Below are positions 40,554 through 53,900 of a stretch of 64,000 bases of DNA, piece after piece; position 1 is the first letter of the stretch, and each line of letters begins with the position of its first letter. The notes below the pieces were generated by a model, which was not told where the DNA came from, made no database searches, and worked only from the letters and a program-made list of their open reading frames with translations. The stretch covers positions 1-64,000 of the forward strand of contig JAQXOO010000015.1 of NCBI GenBank assembly GCA_029099685.1, written 5' to 3'. Position numbers and translations under genes: made by a program. Source of the stretch: Clostridia bacterium. Lineage in GTDB: Bacteria > Bacillota > Clostridia > Oscillospirales > Butyricicoccaceae.

Positions 40554-41189
40554 ATGAAAAAGAGCGTGTATTCTCTCGTTCTCAGCGACGACGTGGTGGA
40601 GGCGGTGGACCGGGCCGCTTATCAGAACGGCCTGAGCCGCTCGGCCATGGTCAACCAGATCCTGGCCGACTATGTGTCCTATACCACCCCCGAAAAGCGG
40701 ATGCGGGAGATCTTTTCCCAGGTGGAGAGCCTGCTGACGGACGGCGGCGTGTTCCAGACGCTGCTGCAGCCCTCGGACAGCATGATGAGCCTGCGCTCGT
40801 CCCTGGCCTATAAATACAACCCCAACGTGCGCTACAGCGTGGAGCTGTATCCCGGCACGCCCACCCAGGGCGAGCTGCGGGTGTCCCTGCGCAGCCAGAG
40901 CAGCAACCTGATCCTGTATCTGGGCCAGTTCTTCCGCCTGTGGGACAAAATCGAAACGGCCTATCTGGGCGGTACGGACTGCGTCATTCAGGACGGCCGC
41001 TACAGCCGCAGGCTCCGCCTGCCGGAGGGACTGTCCGACCGGGAGCAGGGCGCTGTGCTGGCAGGGTATATCCGGGCCATGGAGCGCGGACTGAAGGCGT
41101 TTTTCAACAGCCTGGAGGACCCCCATCAGGCCGCCGCCGCGGTGGACCGGGCCTATCAGGAATATCTCAGACAATATCCCGCCATCTGA
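40554..41189 (+). CDS. Ribbon-helix-helix DNA-binding protein
   Basis: 211 aa from MKKSVYSLVLSDDVVEAVDR, the ATG after AGGAGGG; the track start precedes the ribosome site. Residues ~4-48 show the RHH pattern, a short strand (VYSLVLSDD) then two helices (VDRAAYQNGLSRSAMVNQILADYVSY). The remaining 160 residues form an unrecognised alpha/beta domain (YSVELYPGTPTQGELRVSL...SRRLRLPEGLSDREQGAVLAGYI). clpB follows after 92 nt. It could regulate clpB or the neighbouring switch, but no operator is evident. Confidence 0.7.
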   Translation: MKKSVYSLVLSDDVVEAVDRAAYQNGLSRSAMVNQILADYVSYTTPEKRMREIFSQVESLLTDGGVFQTLLQPSDSMMSLRSSLAYKYNPNVRYSVELYPGTPTQGELRVSLRSQSSNLILYLGQFFRLWDKIETAYLGGTDCVIQDGRYSRRLRLPEGLSDREQGAVLAGYIRAMERGLKAFFNSLEDPHQAAAAVDRAYQEYLRQYPAI

Positions 41190-41281
41190 AGCGCGGCGGA
41201 CCCACGGCCCGGGCCGGCAGAACGCCGGCGGGGCTTTTTCCCGGGAGAGAAAGGAAATCGTGAAAGACAGGAGGTTTTTTT

Positions 41282-43882
<2,601 letters not shown>

Positions 43883-43887
43883 AAGAG

Positions 43888-43917
43888 AACGCCCCGGCGA
43901 GAGCCGGGGCGTTTTTT
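43888..43917 (+). terminator. clpB terminator
   Basis: 11-bp stem AACGCCCCGGC/GCCGGGGCGTT with a GAGA loop and a T run, five bases after the clpB stop. Confidence 0.93.
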
Positions 43918-43921
43918 GCGT

Positions 43922-44065
43922 CTATTTTACGGAATCGGCCACATCCGGCAGGAGCAGCAGCCATTGACCTCCTTGGGCAAGCTCGGCACGGGTCATGTCC
44001 CGGTCAGCAGCCTGATGATACCAGTCGATGTTTGCCGGATCGGAAACCTCGTATAGGGTAACGAA
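43922..44065 (-). pseudogene. In-frame continuation of the next gene beyond a TAG
   Basis: Directly after the TAG that ends the neighbouring gene, the same frame stays open for 47 codons (FVTLYEVSDPANIDWYHQAA and onward to a hydrophobic LLLLPDV) before a second TAG. The composition is protein-like. It is probably the original C-terminus, cut off by a nonsense mutation. Confidence 0.5.
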
Positions 44066-45124
44066 CTAAGCCGACAACCCGCCGCCGGGGGCAGTGAACA
44101 GCCAGCCTTCTTCAAATTGGTCACCCATGGCGTAGGTGTAGGCCTTTTTCACCTGCCAGCCGGTCAGCTCGGGACACAGGTCACCACCGTCAAAGGGCGG
44201 CTCTTCGGTATAGCCGTTGGGCGGTTCGGGCAGCTGACTTTGCAGCGGAAGGTCGCCAAAGCTAACGTAAAGGCCGGGGCAGGTGGGCTTGTGATACTCT
44301 GGATTCTCGGCAGGGCCAACATAATTTGCAGAAAAACTGTCGAGGGTCAGCCTGTCCGACCAGTCGTAGATTTGGCCGGGTTCAAAGTTCCCTTCCAGCT
44401 CCACCAGACAGCCGTCAAACCAAGGGCTGTCATTCACCGAAAGGGTTACGCAGGGGATCTGGGTCAACCGGAAACTGCCCAGCTGATCCGGCAGAAGGAT
44501 TCCCCGAGACGCCAGCAATTCCTGATTGGAAGGATATCGCTGCAATGCGGTGCAGCACCACCACAGGCCGTCCTCCCCCTGGGCCACGGCGTAAAACTTG
44601 CCGGGAGCATCCAGGCCGAAAGCTTCCATTTCGGCATAAAAACTGCTTTCCCGTTGAACCGGGTCTTTGCAAGAGGGCAAAGGGCTTTGGGCGGCGCTGT
44701 AAAACTGTGCCTTTTCATCGGCCTGATACAGTGCCGAAAGGAGGGCAGGCAGGGTTTGTGCGGTATAGGTGCGCTCGGGGGTATAGAGATAAACGCCGTC
44801 GGTGAGCACCTCACGGCCGCCGTCCAGAGAAAAGCGGTAGCGGCCCTTGAGCGGATAATAGCAAGGGGTTATGTTCTGTTCCACCAGCGGTACGTCATCC
44901 ATCAGCGCCCAGAGCTGCTCCAGCACTGTGGGATCGTCGATGGTAAAGTTGTTTTCGTGACTGTTGGGCCAGGAGGTCACCGTGACGGCGGCAGGGGCGG
45001 ACTGAGAGCGTCCGGTCAGCAGCCGGGACAGGGTGTCAGGATACTGCTGTCGCATCATCAGCAGCAGGCACAGTGTGAAGGCGGCAAGCAGGCAAAGAGA
45101 CAGATAAAACCCTTTCCTTTTCAT
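44066..45124 (-). CDS. Secreted or membrane-anchored protein of unknown function
   Basis: 352 aa from MKRKGFYLSLCLLAAF after AAAGGAG; the track start is three codons early. One N-terminal hydrophobic helix (signal anchor, no lipobox) precedes a soluble extracytoplasmic part. The part is rich in Tyr, Pro and Trp, with short blocks such as YYPLKGRYRFSLDGG, LYTPERTY and PTCPGLYVSFGDLPL. No domain is recognised. The gene has its own promoter. An in-frame TAG may have truncated it, because coding-like sequence continues beyond. Confidence 0.7.
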   Translation of the reverse strand: MKRKGFYLSLCLLAAFTLCLLLMMRQQYPDTLSRLLTGRSQSAPAAVTVTSWPNSHENNFTIDDPTVLEQLWALMDDVPLVEQNITPCYYPLKGRYRFSLDGGREVLTDGVYLYTPERTYTAQTLPALLSALYQADEKAQFYSAAQSPLPSCKDPVQRESSFYAEMEAFGLDAPGKFYAVAQGEDGLWWCCTALQRYPSNQELLASRGILLPDQLGSFRLTQIPCVTLSVNDSPWFDGCLVELEGNFEPGQIYDWSDRLTLDSFSANYVGPAENPEYHKPTCPGLYVSFGDLPLQSQLPEPPNGYTEEPPFDGGDLCPELTGWQVKKAYTYAMGDQFEEGWLFTAPGGGLSA

Positions 45125-45147
45125 GGTAAACACTCCTTTCTGATTTC

Positions 45148-45175
45148 ATTGTATCACGGGGAAAAGCCCATGCAA
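45148..45175 (-). promoter_or_regulatory. Promoter for the unknown secreted protein
   Basis: TTGCAT, 16-nt spacer, TACAAT on the minus strand, about 25 nt before the start codon. Confidence 0.6.
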
Positions 45176-45220
45176 GAACAAACATTAAAAATTAAGAAAA
45201 CTTCAGAACTGCTTGCCTTT

Positions 45221-46303
45221 TCAGGTGGAATATAGGGCCATATAGGCAGAAATCATCATTCGGAGGAATGTTTTATGGTTATTTGAAAGGAAGCCCAGCG
45301 CGTCCGGGTGCGGGATAACGTCCGGGGCGGAAACGGCACCCCGGAAAACCGCCATATCTTCGCAAACGATCTGGCTCCGGACACGGTGCTCACCGTGGAC
45401 GAGATCGGCGGCAAGCTGGTGGTGCGATAAAAAACGAACCGCCCGGCTATTCGTGGTGCTTTTTCTTCTTATTTTCTCTTGTTCTGCTCTCTCTGCTCCC
45501 GCCTGGCCCGCCGTGGCGTTGTCCCCCACATCCTTTCCCAGGTCGCAGGTATAGACCCATTCCACCCGGTCTCCGTCCTGAAGCTGATAGCGGCTGCAGC
45601 CGTAATTGGGGAACCAGCCGTTAACGCAATACATCCATCCGGACAGGCTCCCGCAGTCAAATTCATACAGGTTCCCGATGCCCTCGATATAAGCCGAGTT
45701 GTAAATGGGCGTGTCGGTATACTCCATATGGATGCTGTTTTCCATGCACACCCGCAAAAGCACATCAAAAACACTCTCATTTTCATAAAAAGTCACGGTC
45801 AGCGGCTGCAGGATCCAGCCGTCCGCAGGTACTAGTTCCGTCTTTTCCGGGTCCAGACTGTCCATGTTGTCCAGGATCGCAGCGCAGGATATGGAAAGAA
45901 CGCAGGAACAGGCGGTATCCGTGACCTCCGTGTTCTGGGGCTCCACCGGCTTCGGTTTTCCCTCCGGGACCGGGTCGGTGCGGTAGGCATCCTGCCGGGG
46001 CTTCTGAGCTGAGGACTGCCCGGTGCCGCTTTCTGTGCCGGAGGAATGGACTTCTTCCCCCTCCGGTCCGCTGCTTTCAGGCGGCACATCCCGCGGGTCT
46101 CCATTTTCCTCCGGCGGAGACTGTTCTTTCACACCGCCGGGCCGCTCCGTCGCAGGCGCATCTCCCGTGGTCCCGCTTCCGTCAGTCTGCCGTCCCGGGA
46201 GCGGGGCGGGGACGTCCCCGGCCGCCGGCGCGGCGCAGGCGCCTGCCAGCACGGCCACCAGCAGCACTGCCGCCAGGATGCGGCGCGGATGTTTCTTCCC
46301 CAT
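45221..46303 (-). CDS. DUF4430 lipoprotein with a chimeric C-terminal tail
   Basis: 360 aa. Lipobox LAGAC follows a short signal peptide. A Pro/Glu/Ser-rich linker of ~90 residues leads to a DUF4430 domain (about 130-260) with YNSAYIEGIGNLYEFD, SGWMYCVNG, WFPNYGCSRYQLQDGD and WVYTCDLGKDVG. The last ~100 residues (from about 262) are not domain sequence: the frame runs through a copied gene end and then antisense through a clpB fragment. The start lies 3 nt after the stop of the toroid-SLH gene, so it is in the riboswitch-led cluster. It probably acts as a membrane-tethered ligand-binding module beside the toroid proteins. Confidence 0.8.
   Translation of the reverse strand: MGKKHPRRILAAVLLVAVLAGACAAPAAGDVPAPLPGRQTDGSGTTGDAPATERPGGVKEQSPPEENGDPRDVPPESSGPEGEEVHSSGTESGTGQSSAQKPRQDAYRTDPVPEGKPKPVEPQNTEVTDTACSCVLSISCAAILDNMDSLDPEKTELVPADGWILQPLTVTFYENESVFDVLLRVCMENSIHMEYTDTPIYNSAYIEGIGNLYEFDCGSLSGWMYCVNGWFPNYGCSRYQLQDGDRVEWVYTCDLGKDVGDNATAGQAGAERAEQEKIRRKSTTNSRAVRFLSHHQLAADLVHGEHRVRSQIVCEDMAVFRGAVSAPDVIPHPDALGFLSNNHKTFLRMMISAYMALYST
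45350..45430 (+). pseudogene. clpB 3'-end fragment
   Basis: 81 nt that align gap-free with the last 81 nt of clpB, including the stop codon. A 44-nt core (from CGCAAACGATCTGGCTCC to GTGGACGAG) is identical, and the translation ends [21 protein letters not shown]. There is no homology upstream of this point. It lies antisense within the tail of the DUF4430 lipoprotein gene and records a rearrangement. Confidence 0.9.
45455..45510 (-). repeat. Copy of the 3' end of the small membrane gene at 57.6 kb
   Basis: 56 nt match 57593-57648 with 5 differences, the last 32 identical. In the other gene it codes the basic tail RAxREQREQNKxK and stop. Here the same reading (RARREQREQNKRK, stop) exists in a frame other than that of the DUF4430 lipoprotein, whose frame reads through it. 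Confidence 0.85.
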
Positions 46304-46306
46304 GGT

Positions 46307-47803
46307 TCACTGCCCCCCTGCCAGCGCCAGCAGATTGCAGACCATCTGCGCCACCTCCCAGCGCAGGATGGCCTGTTTGGGCCGGAGAGACCCGGTCCAG
46401 GGCGCTATGCCGCTTCCGCAGCAGTCAGCCAGGGCGGCCCTGGCCCAGGAGGCCGCTTCCCTGCCGTCGGAAAAGCCCGCCAGCACCGCTTCCGGGTCCG
46501 CCGCACCGGTATCCAGCTTCAGGCTTTTACAGACGCGGGCCGCCATGACGGCGGCTTCCTGCCGTGTGATGGTGCCGTCCGGGCCGAATTTCCCGCCGCC
46601 GGTGCCGTTAACGATGCCCGCGGCACTGGCAGCCCCCACATAGCCGGCATACCACGCCCCGGCGGGGACGTCGGAATAGCCCTCCGCCGCCTTGGGCGCA
46701 AGGCCCAGGGCCTTGACCACCGTGGCGCAGAACTCCGCCCGGGTCATGGTCCGGTCCGGGGCAAAGGTGCCGTCGCCCATACCGTTGAGGATGCCCCGGG
46801 CCGCCAGCGTCTCAATGGCGGCCTGGTTGGGATGTCCCTGAATGTCGGAAAATGCCCCGCCTCCGGCGGGCGTGTCCGCCCCGGCCATGCGGTACAGGGA
46901 GCACATTCCCCGGGCGGCCCGCCGGGCCGCCACCAGAGCGTAAAAACCCTGTTCGGTGGACATGCCGTCCGCGCCGCTGCCGCCCCCTGCCACATGGGTG
47001 AATCCGCTGCCCCGGACATAGAAGGTCATCAGGCCGTCCAGGGCCGTGCAGCCGTTCTTCACAAAGCGGCCGTCCTCCGGGGGAATACCCAGTTCACACA
47101 GGGCCACCACCACCTGGGCGCAGGATTCGCAGTTGGCGGTGCCGTACACCGAAAAGGTGCCGTCGCCGTTCTGACTTGCAGAAAGCCAGGCCAGCGCCCG
47201 CTGGGTGGCCGCCTGCACGGCGGGCTGCTCCTGGTATTTGGCCAGAGCCTGCAGCGCCATGGCGGTGACATCGGTGTCGGGGGCATCGCTGTCCAGAGAC
47301 CAGCCGCCCCCGGCGATCTCACTGTCCAGAATGCAGTCTACATACCGCTGCCGGACGGCGCATGGGTAGCTGCCGCTGTCCAGAGCCAGCAGGGCAAAAA
47401 TGGGTCCGTTGACCCCTTGCCATACGGTTTTGTCATAATCGTTCAGGGGTGCGGTCAGATCATAGCCGCCCACATCGGTGGGGTCCTTTCCTATGGCGGT
47501 GAGCGCCAGGACCACCCGGGAATATTCGGTGTATTTGCGGCTGTGGAGCACCCCGCCGCAAGCCTTTACATAGGCAACCACCCGGTCATAATACCCCTCG
47601 GGTACCGGATATCCGCCCCGGGCCAGCCCCAGGACGGCCCATTCGCCGCCGATGGAGCCCACCTGGGGTTCAGGGGTGACCTTTTGGATATAGGCGGCGG
47701 TGTCCTCCACCGCGTCGGAAAGGGAGCCGGCAGAGGCCGGGACCATCAGGCAGAGGCACAAAAGCATCGCCAGGCCAAAGGCCCCCGTTCTGCGTCTGTT
47801 CAT
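46307..47803 (-). CDS. Secreted alpha-alpha toroid (terpenoid-cyclase/transcobalamin-like) protein with three SLH repeats
   Basis: 498 aa from MNRRRTGAFGLAML after AGGAGG; the track start is too early. A signal peptide ends at VPASAGS. Residues ~30-315 form an alpha-alpha toroid: EWAVLGLARGGYPVPEGYY, QGVNGPIFALLALDSG, GGGWSLDSDAPDTDVTAMAL, QNGDGTF and STEQGFYALVA. No cyclase DxDD or QW-type catalytic motif stands out. Three SLH repeats (about 318-498) follow. The same toroid type occurs in the giant protein upstream. In animal intrinsic factor and transcobalamin such a toroid pairs with a DUF4430-like domain to enclose cobalamin; here the DUF4430 partner is the next gene. It lies downstream of the cobalamin riboswitch. 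Confidence 0.85.
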   Translation of the reverse strand: MNRRRTGAFGLAMLLCLCLMVPASAGSLSDAVEDTAAYIQKVTPEPQVGSIGGEWAVLGLARGGYPVPEGYYDRVVAYVKACGGVLHSRKYTEYSRVVLALTAIGKDPTDVGGYDLTAPLNDYDKTVWQGVNGPIFALLALDSGSYPCAVRQRYVDCILDSEIAGGGWSLDSDAPDTDVTAMALQALAKYQEQPAVQAATQRALAWLSASQNGDGTFSVYGTANCESCAQVVVALCELGIPPEDGRFVKNGCTALDGLMTFYVRGSGFTHVAGGGSGADGMSTEQGFYALVAARRAARGMCSLYRMAGADTPAGGGAFSDIQGHPNQAAIETLAARGILNGMGDGTFAPDRTMTRAEFCATVVKALGLAPKAAEGYSDVPAGAWYAGYVGAASAAGIVNGTGGGKFGPDGTITRQEAAVMAARVCKSLKLDTGAADPEAVLAGFSDGREAASWARAALADCCGSGIAPWTGSLRPKQAILRWEVAQMVCNLLALAGGQ

Positions 47804-47844
47804 GGGAAAACCTCCTTGCGGAACATATTCTGAATACTGCAAAT

Positions 47845-47872
47845 GCCAGACCCGGATGGCTCCGGGTCTGGC
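47845..47872 (-). other. Intergenic hairpin between the two SLH genes
   Basis: 12-bp perfect stem GCCAGACCCGGA/TCCGGGTCTGGC with no T tract on the minus strand. It may stabilise mRNA ends or partly attenuate transcription into the toroid-SLH gene rather than terminate. Confidence 0.6.
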
Positions 47873-47907
47873 TGCTGTTCAGGCGGGCATTCCGCCTGCG
47901 CGTTGGA

Positions 47908-50900
47908 TCAGTCCGCGTTCACCACGTCCACTGCGAAGCGGTGCAGGATGGCTGCCACCTCCGCGCGGGTCGCGGTGCCTTTGGGTGCGATGGTGGTGAG
48001 GGTTCGGCCGGTGACCAGGCCCCGGGCATTGGCCCACCGCAGGGCAGGCAGGGCATATGCCGATACTTCCCCGCTGTCCGTATAGCCGGAAAGGCTGCCG
48101 GCGTCCGCGGTGTCATAGCCCTTATAGGCGGCGTAGCGGTACAGGATGGCCGCCATCTGCTCCCGGGTGATGCTGTCTCCGGTGCCGAACAAGCCGTTTC
48201 CGTAGCCGTTGACGATCCTGTACTGGGAAGCCCAGGTCACCGCGTCGGTGTACCACTGTCCGGGCAGAACGTCGGCATATTCGGCGCTGCCGGAGACCGC
48301 CGGCCGGCCCTCCAGCCGGTACAGCACCGTGACCAGCATGGCGCGGGTCATGGGCGTGCCGGGCGAAAACAGGGTTTCGGTGGTGCCGTTGAACAGGCCC
48401 GCTCCGGTGACATACCGGACGTCCTCGTAATACCAGTTTGCTTCGCTGACATCCAGGAAGCCCGTCCGGATGCTCTCGCCGGGCTGCTGGGTGGCGCCGC
48501 TGCTGTCCAGGCCGGCGGCATATGTTTCCGGCGTGATGTCCGGGGCCTCCAGCCACCGCCGGTAATAGACGCTGGAGCTGCTGCGCTCCTCCAGGGTATA
48601 GTCATCCACATAGTGCCAGATGATCTCGTCGCCGTCCTTGAGGACATAGTCCTGGAGGCCCACGTCGGGATGCCTGCCGTTTACGGTATACATCCAGCCG
48701 GAGTTTTTGCCGTTGTAAAACTCTGCCAGCCAGTAGCCGCCCAGCACAGCGGGCGCCCGGATGGCGGAAACATAATTGCTGTCCGCGCCCCGCTGGCTCA
48801 GGCTGTAATCGCCGATGGCCGCCAGGAACACGTCGTAAACCGTATCGCCCTTGGCGATCTCATAGGTGGTGGTCTTGATCCAGGTGACATACCCGTCATG
48901 GTCCCGGACGCCGCCGTCATGGACGGTGTCGCCGATCAGACGGAAGGTGACCTCCAGGAGGTCTCTGCGGAGGGGGATCTCCTCCATGGCCTCCAGGGCA
49001 CTGTCCAGCGCCTTTTCGATCTCCTCGGTGCAGGGGGCCCGCCGGATGGCCGTGCGGCCCTTGCTGTATTCTGCCTTCAGGCCGCTCCAGCCGGCGGCGG
49101 CATAGTCGTCCTGGTCATAGGTTTCATATGCGCTTTCCAGTTCGTCCAGCGCCCGCTGGATGGCTTTGTCCAGCAGGGTGTCAAACTGCTCCCGCGCCTG
49201 GGCCAGCTTGTTTGCGTTGGGGACCTGGGCCTTCTGGCTGTCAGAGAGCTGCGCGTACAGCGCTTCCGCTTCCTCCAGGGCCTTCAGGGACGCCCGGTCC
49301 GCCTTTCGGATGCTCAGCCGGTCGATGGCCTCGGCCGCCGCGCCGGCGGGATCCGCCGCCAGACGGAAGGAGGCCTCCAGGACAACGTCGCTGCCGGGCA
49401 TGGTGAAGCTGGCCGTGCCCTCGGTCACGGACAGGGCCGTGCCGTTCACGGTCAGGCTCACCAGCTCATAACCTGCGGCGGGTGCCGCGGTCACGGTGAT
49501 CTCCGTGCCGGCAGGTGCCCGGAAGGCGCTGGGCGTCACGGTGCCGTTGACCGCCGTGACCGTGATGGTGTGGCTGACTGCCGTGTCGGACATGTCATAC
49601 AGGCTGCTCTTTCCCTCTTTCAGGCGGAACCAGGAAGCCAGCGCATAGAAGGACTGCTCGGTAGCCATCTGGTTATAGCTGCCGCTTGCACTGTGCCGGA
49701 AGCCGTTTTTGCTGCCCTCTGCATAGAAAGCGCGCAGGCCGTCCAGCAGGGTTTTGCTGTTTTTGGTGAATCCGGCGTCGGAGCCCGGGTCGCGGCCCAG
49801 CCCGGTCAGGGCAACGATCACCTGGGCGGTGTTTTCGGCCGAAGCGTTCTGCCCTTTGGGCTTGATCTGGCCTTCCCCGTTCATCAGTCCGGCCAGATAA
49901 TCCAGCGCCTTGTCCACAGCGGCCTTCACGCCGTTATCGGTCTGGTAATAGGGCGCCAGCGCCTGCACCGCCATGGCGGTGGTATCGCAGTCGGCGTCGC
50001 CCGAGGTGATGTACCAGCCGCCGTTTTCCAGCTGCTTATCCAGCAGGCTCCGGACCAGGGCGTCCTTGTTTTCCGCCTCATAGCCGGCGGCGTTGATGGC
50101 CAGCAGGGCAAAGGCCGTGCTGTTGTTGCCCTGGCCGGTGACCCAGGCGGTGTCCTCCAGCGCCTTCATCAGGTCCATTCCCTTGTAGGCGGCGGGATCG
50201 TTGCCCAGCGCCCGCAGCGTCAGGGCGATGCGTTCATTCTCGGTGGGCCGGGTCTCGCTGAGGACGCCGGTCTCCGCGTTATAGTTTTCTTCCAGATAGG
50301 CGTCCAGCGCTCCGTAATAGGCCTCCAGCATGGTCTCCGGGATGGCCTGTCCGCCGCGCGCCAGGCCCAGCATCATCCACTCGCCCCGCTGGGAGCCGGT
50401 GGTGACGTCGGTTGCCAGCAGGGTCCGGGCCGTCTTCTCATAGATCTCCCGCAGGGCCGCAAGCTGCGCCTGTTCCTGTTCCAGTCCGGCCAGTGCCGCC
50501 TCGGCGGCGGTCAGATCCGCATAATTCTCCACCAGCGCCTTCTGGCCTTCGGTCAGCCCGTTATAGGCCGCTCTGGCCGCGCTGATGGCGTCCGCGCTTT
50601 CCGTGGTGACCGGCGTGCCGATGGCATTGATCAGGGCTTCAACCGCATCCGCGGCCTCCCGGTCGGGATCAGGCAGGCCGGTGCCGGTTTCCACCGTGAA
50701 CCCGCTGAACCACGCCCGGTCGCTGCCGCCGGCGGCGGAGCTGTCCTTCGCAAAGGCAAAGGTAAAGGTATAGGTGCCGGCCTCCAGCGTCCGTGCAAAG
50801 GAACCGTCTACGGTACCGCTGATGCCGCCGGCGACCGGTTCATCGCCCAGAGAGATCGTCAGCTTATCATAATCACGCTCCGAGGACACGCCGTAGGCAA

Positions 50901-53900
50901 AGCCCACGGTGCCCTCAGCCGTCAGGATGATGGTGACGGAAGTCTGGGAGGTGGAGCTGTTGACACCCACATTGGTGCTTTCAAAGCGTCCGGCTTCTTC
51001 GTTGTAGGCCCAGGGGTAGCCGCCCTGGTCGGCCATGGTGATGTCGGAAAGGCCGCTGCCCGTCAGGGTGACATGCGCCAGGCGCGGGTCGTTCCATTCC
51101 ACGATATGCTCCCGGCCGCAGACCGCGCAGGTATAGGTGCGGTAGGCCGGGGAAACCAGGACGGAGCTTTCCCGCGGCGTATGGCCGGTGGCGGGGATGA
51201 CATCAGTCTTAGTGGCTTCGCAGCCCTCCCGGCTGCAGATATGGACCAGGGAGCCCTCGGTCTCGCAGCCGGGGGCGGTGTAAACGCAGTTGGTGCAGTC
51301 CGTAGGGGTATCCGTGTGCTCACAGAAGTCGTGGCCCAACGGCACGGTGAATTCCTTGCGGAAGTTCTGGCCGCATCGGATGCAGAGATAGCTGGCATAG
51401 CCCTTTTCAGTGCAGGTGGCCGGGACGCTCTCCTGCAGCTTTCCCTGGACGTGGAAGGTCACATCGGTCTGCCACAGGAGGGCCGGATAGCCGCCGCAGG
51501 TGGGGGCAAAGACCTCGGGATCCAGGTCGGCGTTCTTCATCCCGTCCGCATCCAGCGCTTCGGCAGCGGGATCGGTCTCTGCCGCAGAGGCCAGGTAATA
51601 ACCCCGGGTCACCGATGCCTTGCCGCTGTTGAAGCTGCCCAGCAGGCCGCCTGCATTGGTCTCGCCGGTGACGGTGCCCACGCTGTAGCAGTCGGACAGG
51701 GCCGCCGTGCCGCTGCCGTAGCTGGGGCCGGTCAGCTGGCCGCCGATGCCGCCTACATAGGAGGTGCCGGTGACGGCGCCCAGATTGTAGCAGCCGGTCA
51801 CCGTGATGGCATAGCCGCTGCTGCCCAGGATGCCGCCCACATTGGTGGTGCCGGTAACGGCGCCTGTGTTATAGCAGCCGGTGACCGTGGTCTCTCCCGC
51901 GAAGCCACCGATGATGCCGCCCACCGACGTTGCGCCGGTGATGCTGCCGCGGTTGACGCAGTTGCGGATGGTGGTGCTGGCCGCGTAGCCGGCGATACCG
52001 CCCACGCTGTTGCCGGTCCCGGTGAGCACGGCCTCGTTGACGCAGTTTTCAATGACCGCACCCCGGGCGTAACCGGTGACCGCGCCGCCGCCCGTCAGGG
52101 TGCCGCGGATGGTGAGATCCCTGATTTCCGAATCGCTGCCCAGCGCGCCGAACAGGCCCCGGGTGGCGTTGAGGTTGTATACCGCATGGCCGCCGCCCTC
52201 CAGCACGGTGGCCCTGCTCGCGCTCGCCAGCGTGTTGTTCCAGGGATAACCGGCCAGGTCGATGTTGGCGGTCAGCTTGCCGGAGATGGCCTGGGTGTCC
52301 TTCTGATTCTGCGCCGAGAACCAGGCCAGCTCCGCGCCGGTGGCGATCAGGTAAACGTCGTTTTCGTCCCGCTGGGGCTCGGTTTCTGTGGCGCCGTCCC
52401 AGGCGTTTTCATCGCTGTTCACCAGCTCGATGCGCTTGGCCACAGCGGTGTCGTCCTCATCTATGATGAAGCTGCCGGTCTTGTAGCGGTAGCCCGCGCC
52501 CCGGATGACATAGCTGTAGGTTCCTGCCAGGCAGGGGAAGGTGCCGTCGCCGGCCACCACGATCTTGTTGCCATCGCCGTCGGTGAGGGTGACGGTCAGC
52601 GCCGCGGGATCCACCCCATTGCTGTTGCTGTCAACAAAGGTCAGCTTGCCGACCACAAATTCCGTCTTCGCCAGCGGGATGGTCAGCTGAGGCAGCCGGC
52701 TCAGCACCAGGCCGACGCTGGTCGCGTCAAAGCTCATGGGCTTGCCTTGGGCATAAGTGACTTCCCGGTGGCCGCCGATGGGCGCCGCCGCAAAGCCCCC
52801 CAGCTTGATCGCGCCGTTGAGGGTGTAGCTGCTTTGATTCCAATATTTCGGGATGGTGATGGTGATGTTCTGGCGCACCGGGTTGCCGCTGAAATCGTAA
52901 ACGCCGAAACCGCCGCCGCCCGGATTGGACCGGAAGGAAGCGCCGTCCTCGCCGAGATAATACAGGCTGAAGTTGAAGTTATACACGCCGGACAGCTTCT
53001 CCGCCGGGCTGAGCAGACCGGTGAACTGTACCTTGATCGTGTCGCCCGCGTGGATCTCGGCGTCCGCAGCCAGTGGGTTGCCGTCCGCGTCCTGCAGCGC
53101 ATAGCTGACTCCGCGCGCGGTGACCACCTGATAGGCCGCATGGCCGTCCTTCTCCACCTTGATGATGTGGCGGCCGGTAGTCAGGCCGGAAACGGTGACT
53201 GCGCCATCCGCCACGGTGACGCCCTCACCGGTGAAGCCGCCGAAGGTCATCTCGTCCGAAACCACCGATCGGTCCACCGTGACGGTGCAGCCATCCTCGG
53301 GGGTAAAGGTGTAGCTTGCGCCCTCTCCACCCAGATAGAATAGCGTGTCATGCTCGGCGTCCAGGGCGGTGGCGGCGCTGTCCAGACGGTCCATCATCAT
53401 GTTGGTCCCGATGGACGAGCCCTCCCCGCCCACGGTGACGACCACCACGCCGGTGCACTCGGGCCAGATAGCCGAGAACTGGCTGCCGCCCATGCCGGGC
53501 GCATTGGTCATGGCGTCATAGGTCACCAACACGATGGCGGTACCCGCCTTATTGGCGGTCATGGTGGCCACCGAGCTGTTGTTCGCGTCGGGGATGACGG
53601 TGACAATATCGCTGGGGTTGCCCTCGGCATCAATGACGGTGTAATGCATGTCGGGGAGGCCCACCTTGGCGTTCATAAAGCTCTCAATGGACATCCAGTT
53701 GCGGAACACATTGAATTCAAAGGTCTCTCCCACATCCAGGTCCAGCCAGCCCTGGCCGTTGGCGTTCAGATAGATGTTCGCCATGTCATAGACGTTCTTG
53801 TCAAAGCGGCAGACCGTGTCCTTTGTGAACGTGGCGCTGTTCAGGTTCAGATCCTCCGCCGTGACCCCGACCTCCGTGTCGGCCGTCCACTTGGTGAAGT

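Noticed and set aside
45169-45234. 21-codon plus ORF (MQEQTLKIKKTSELLAFS) considered as a signalling or modified peptide
   Set aside because: It sits on the promoter of the opposite gene, has no convincing ribosome site of its own, and there are no processing genes nearby.
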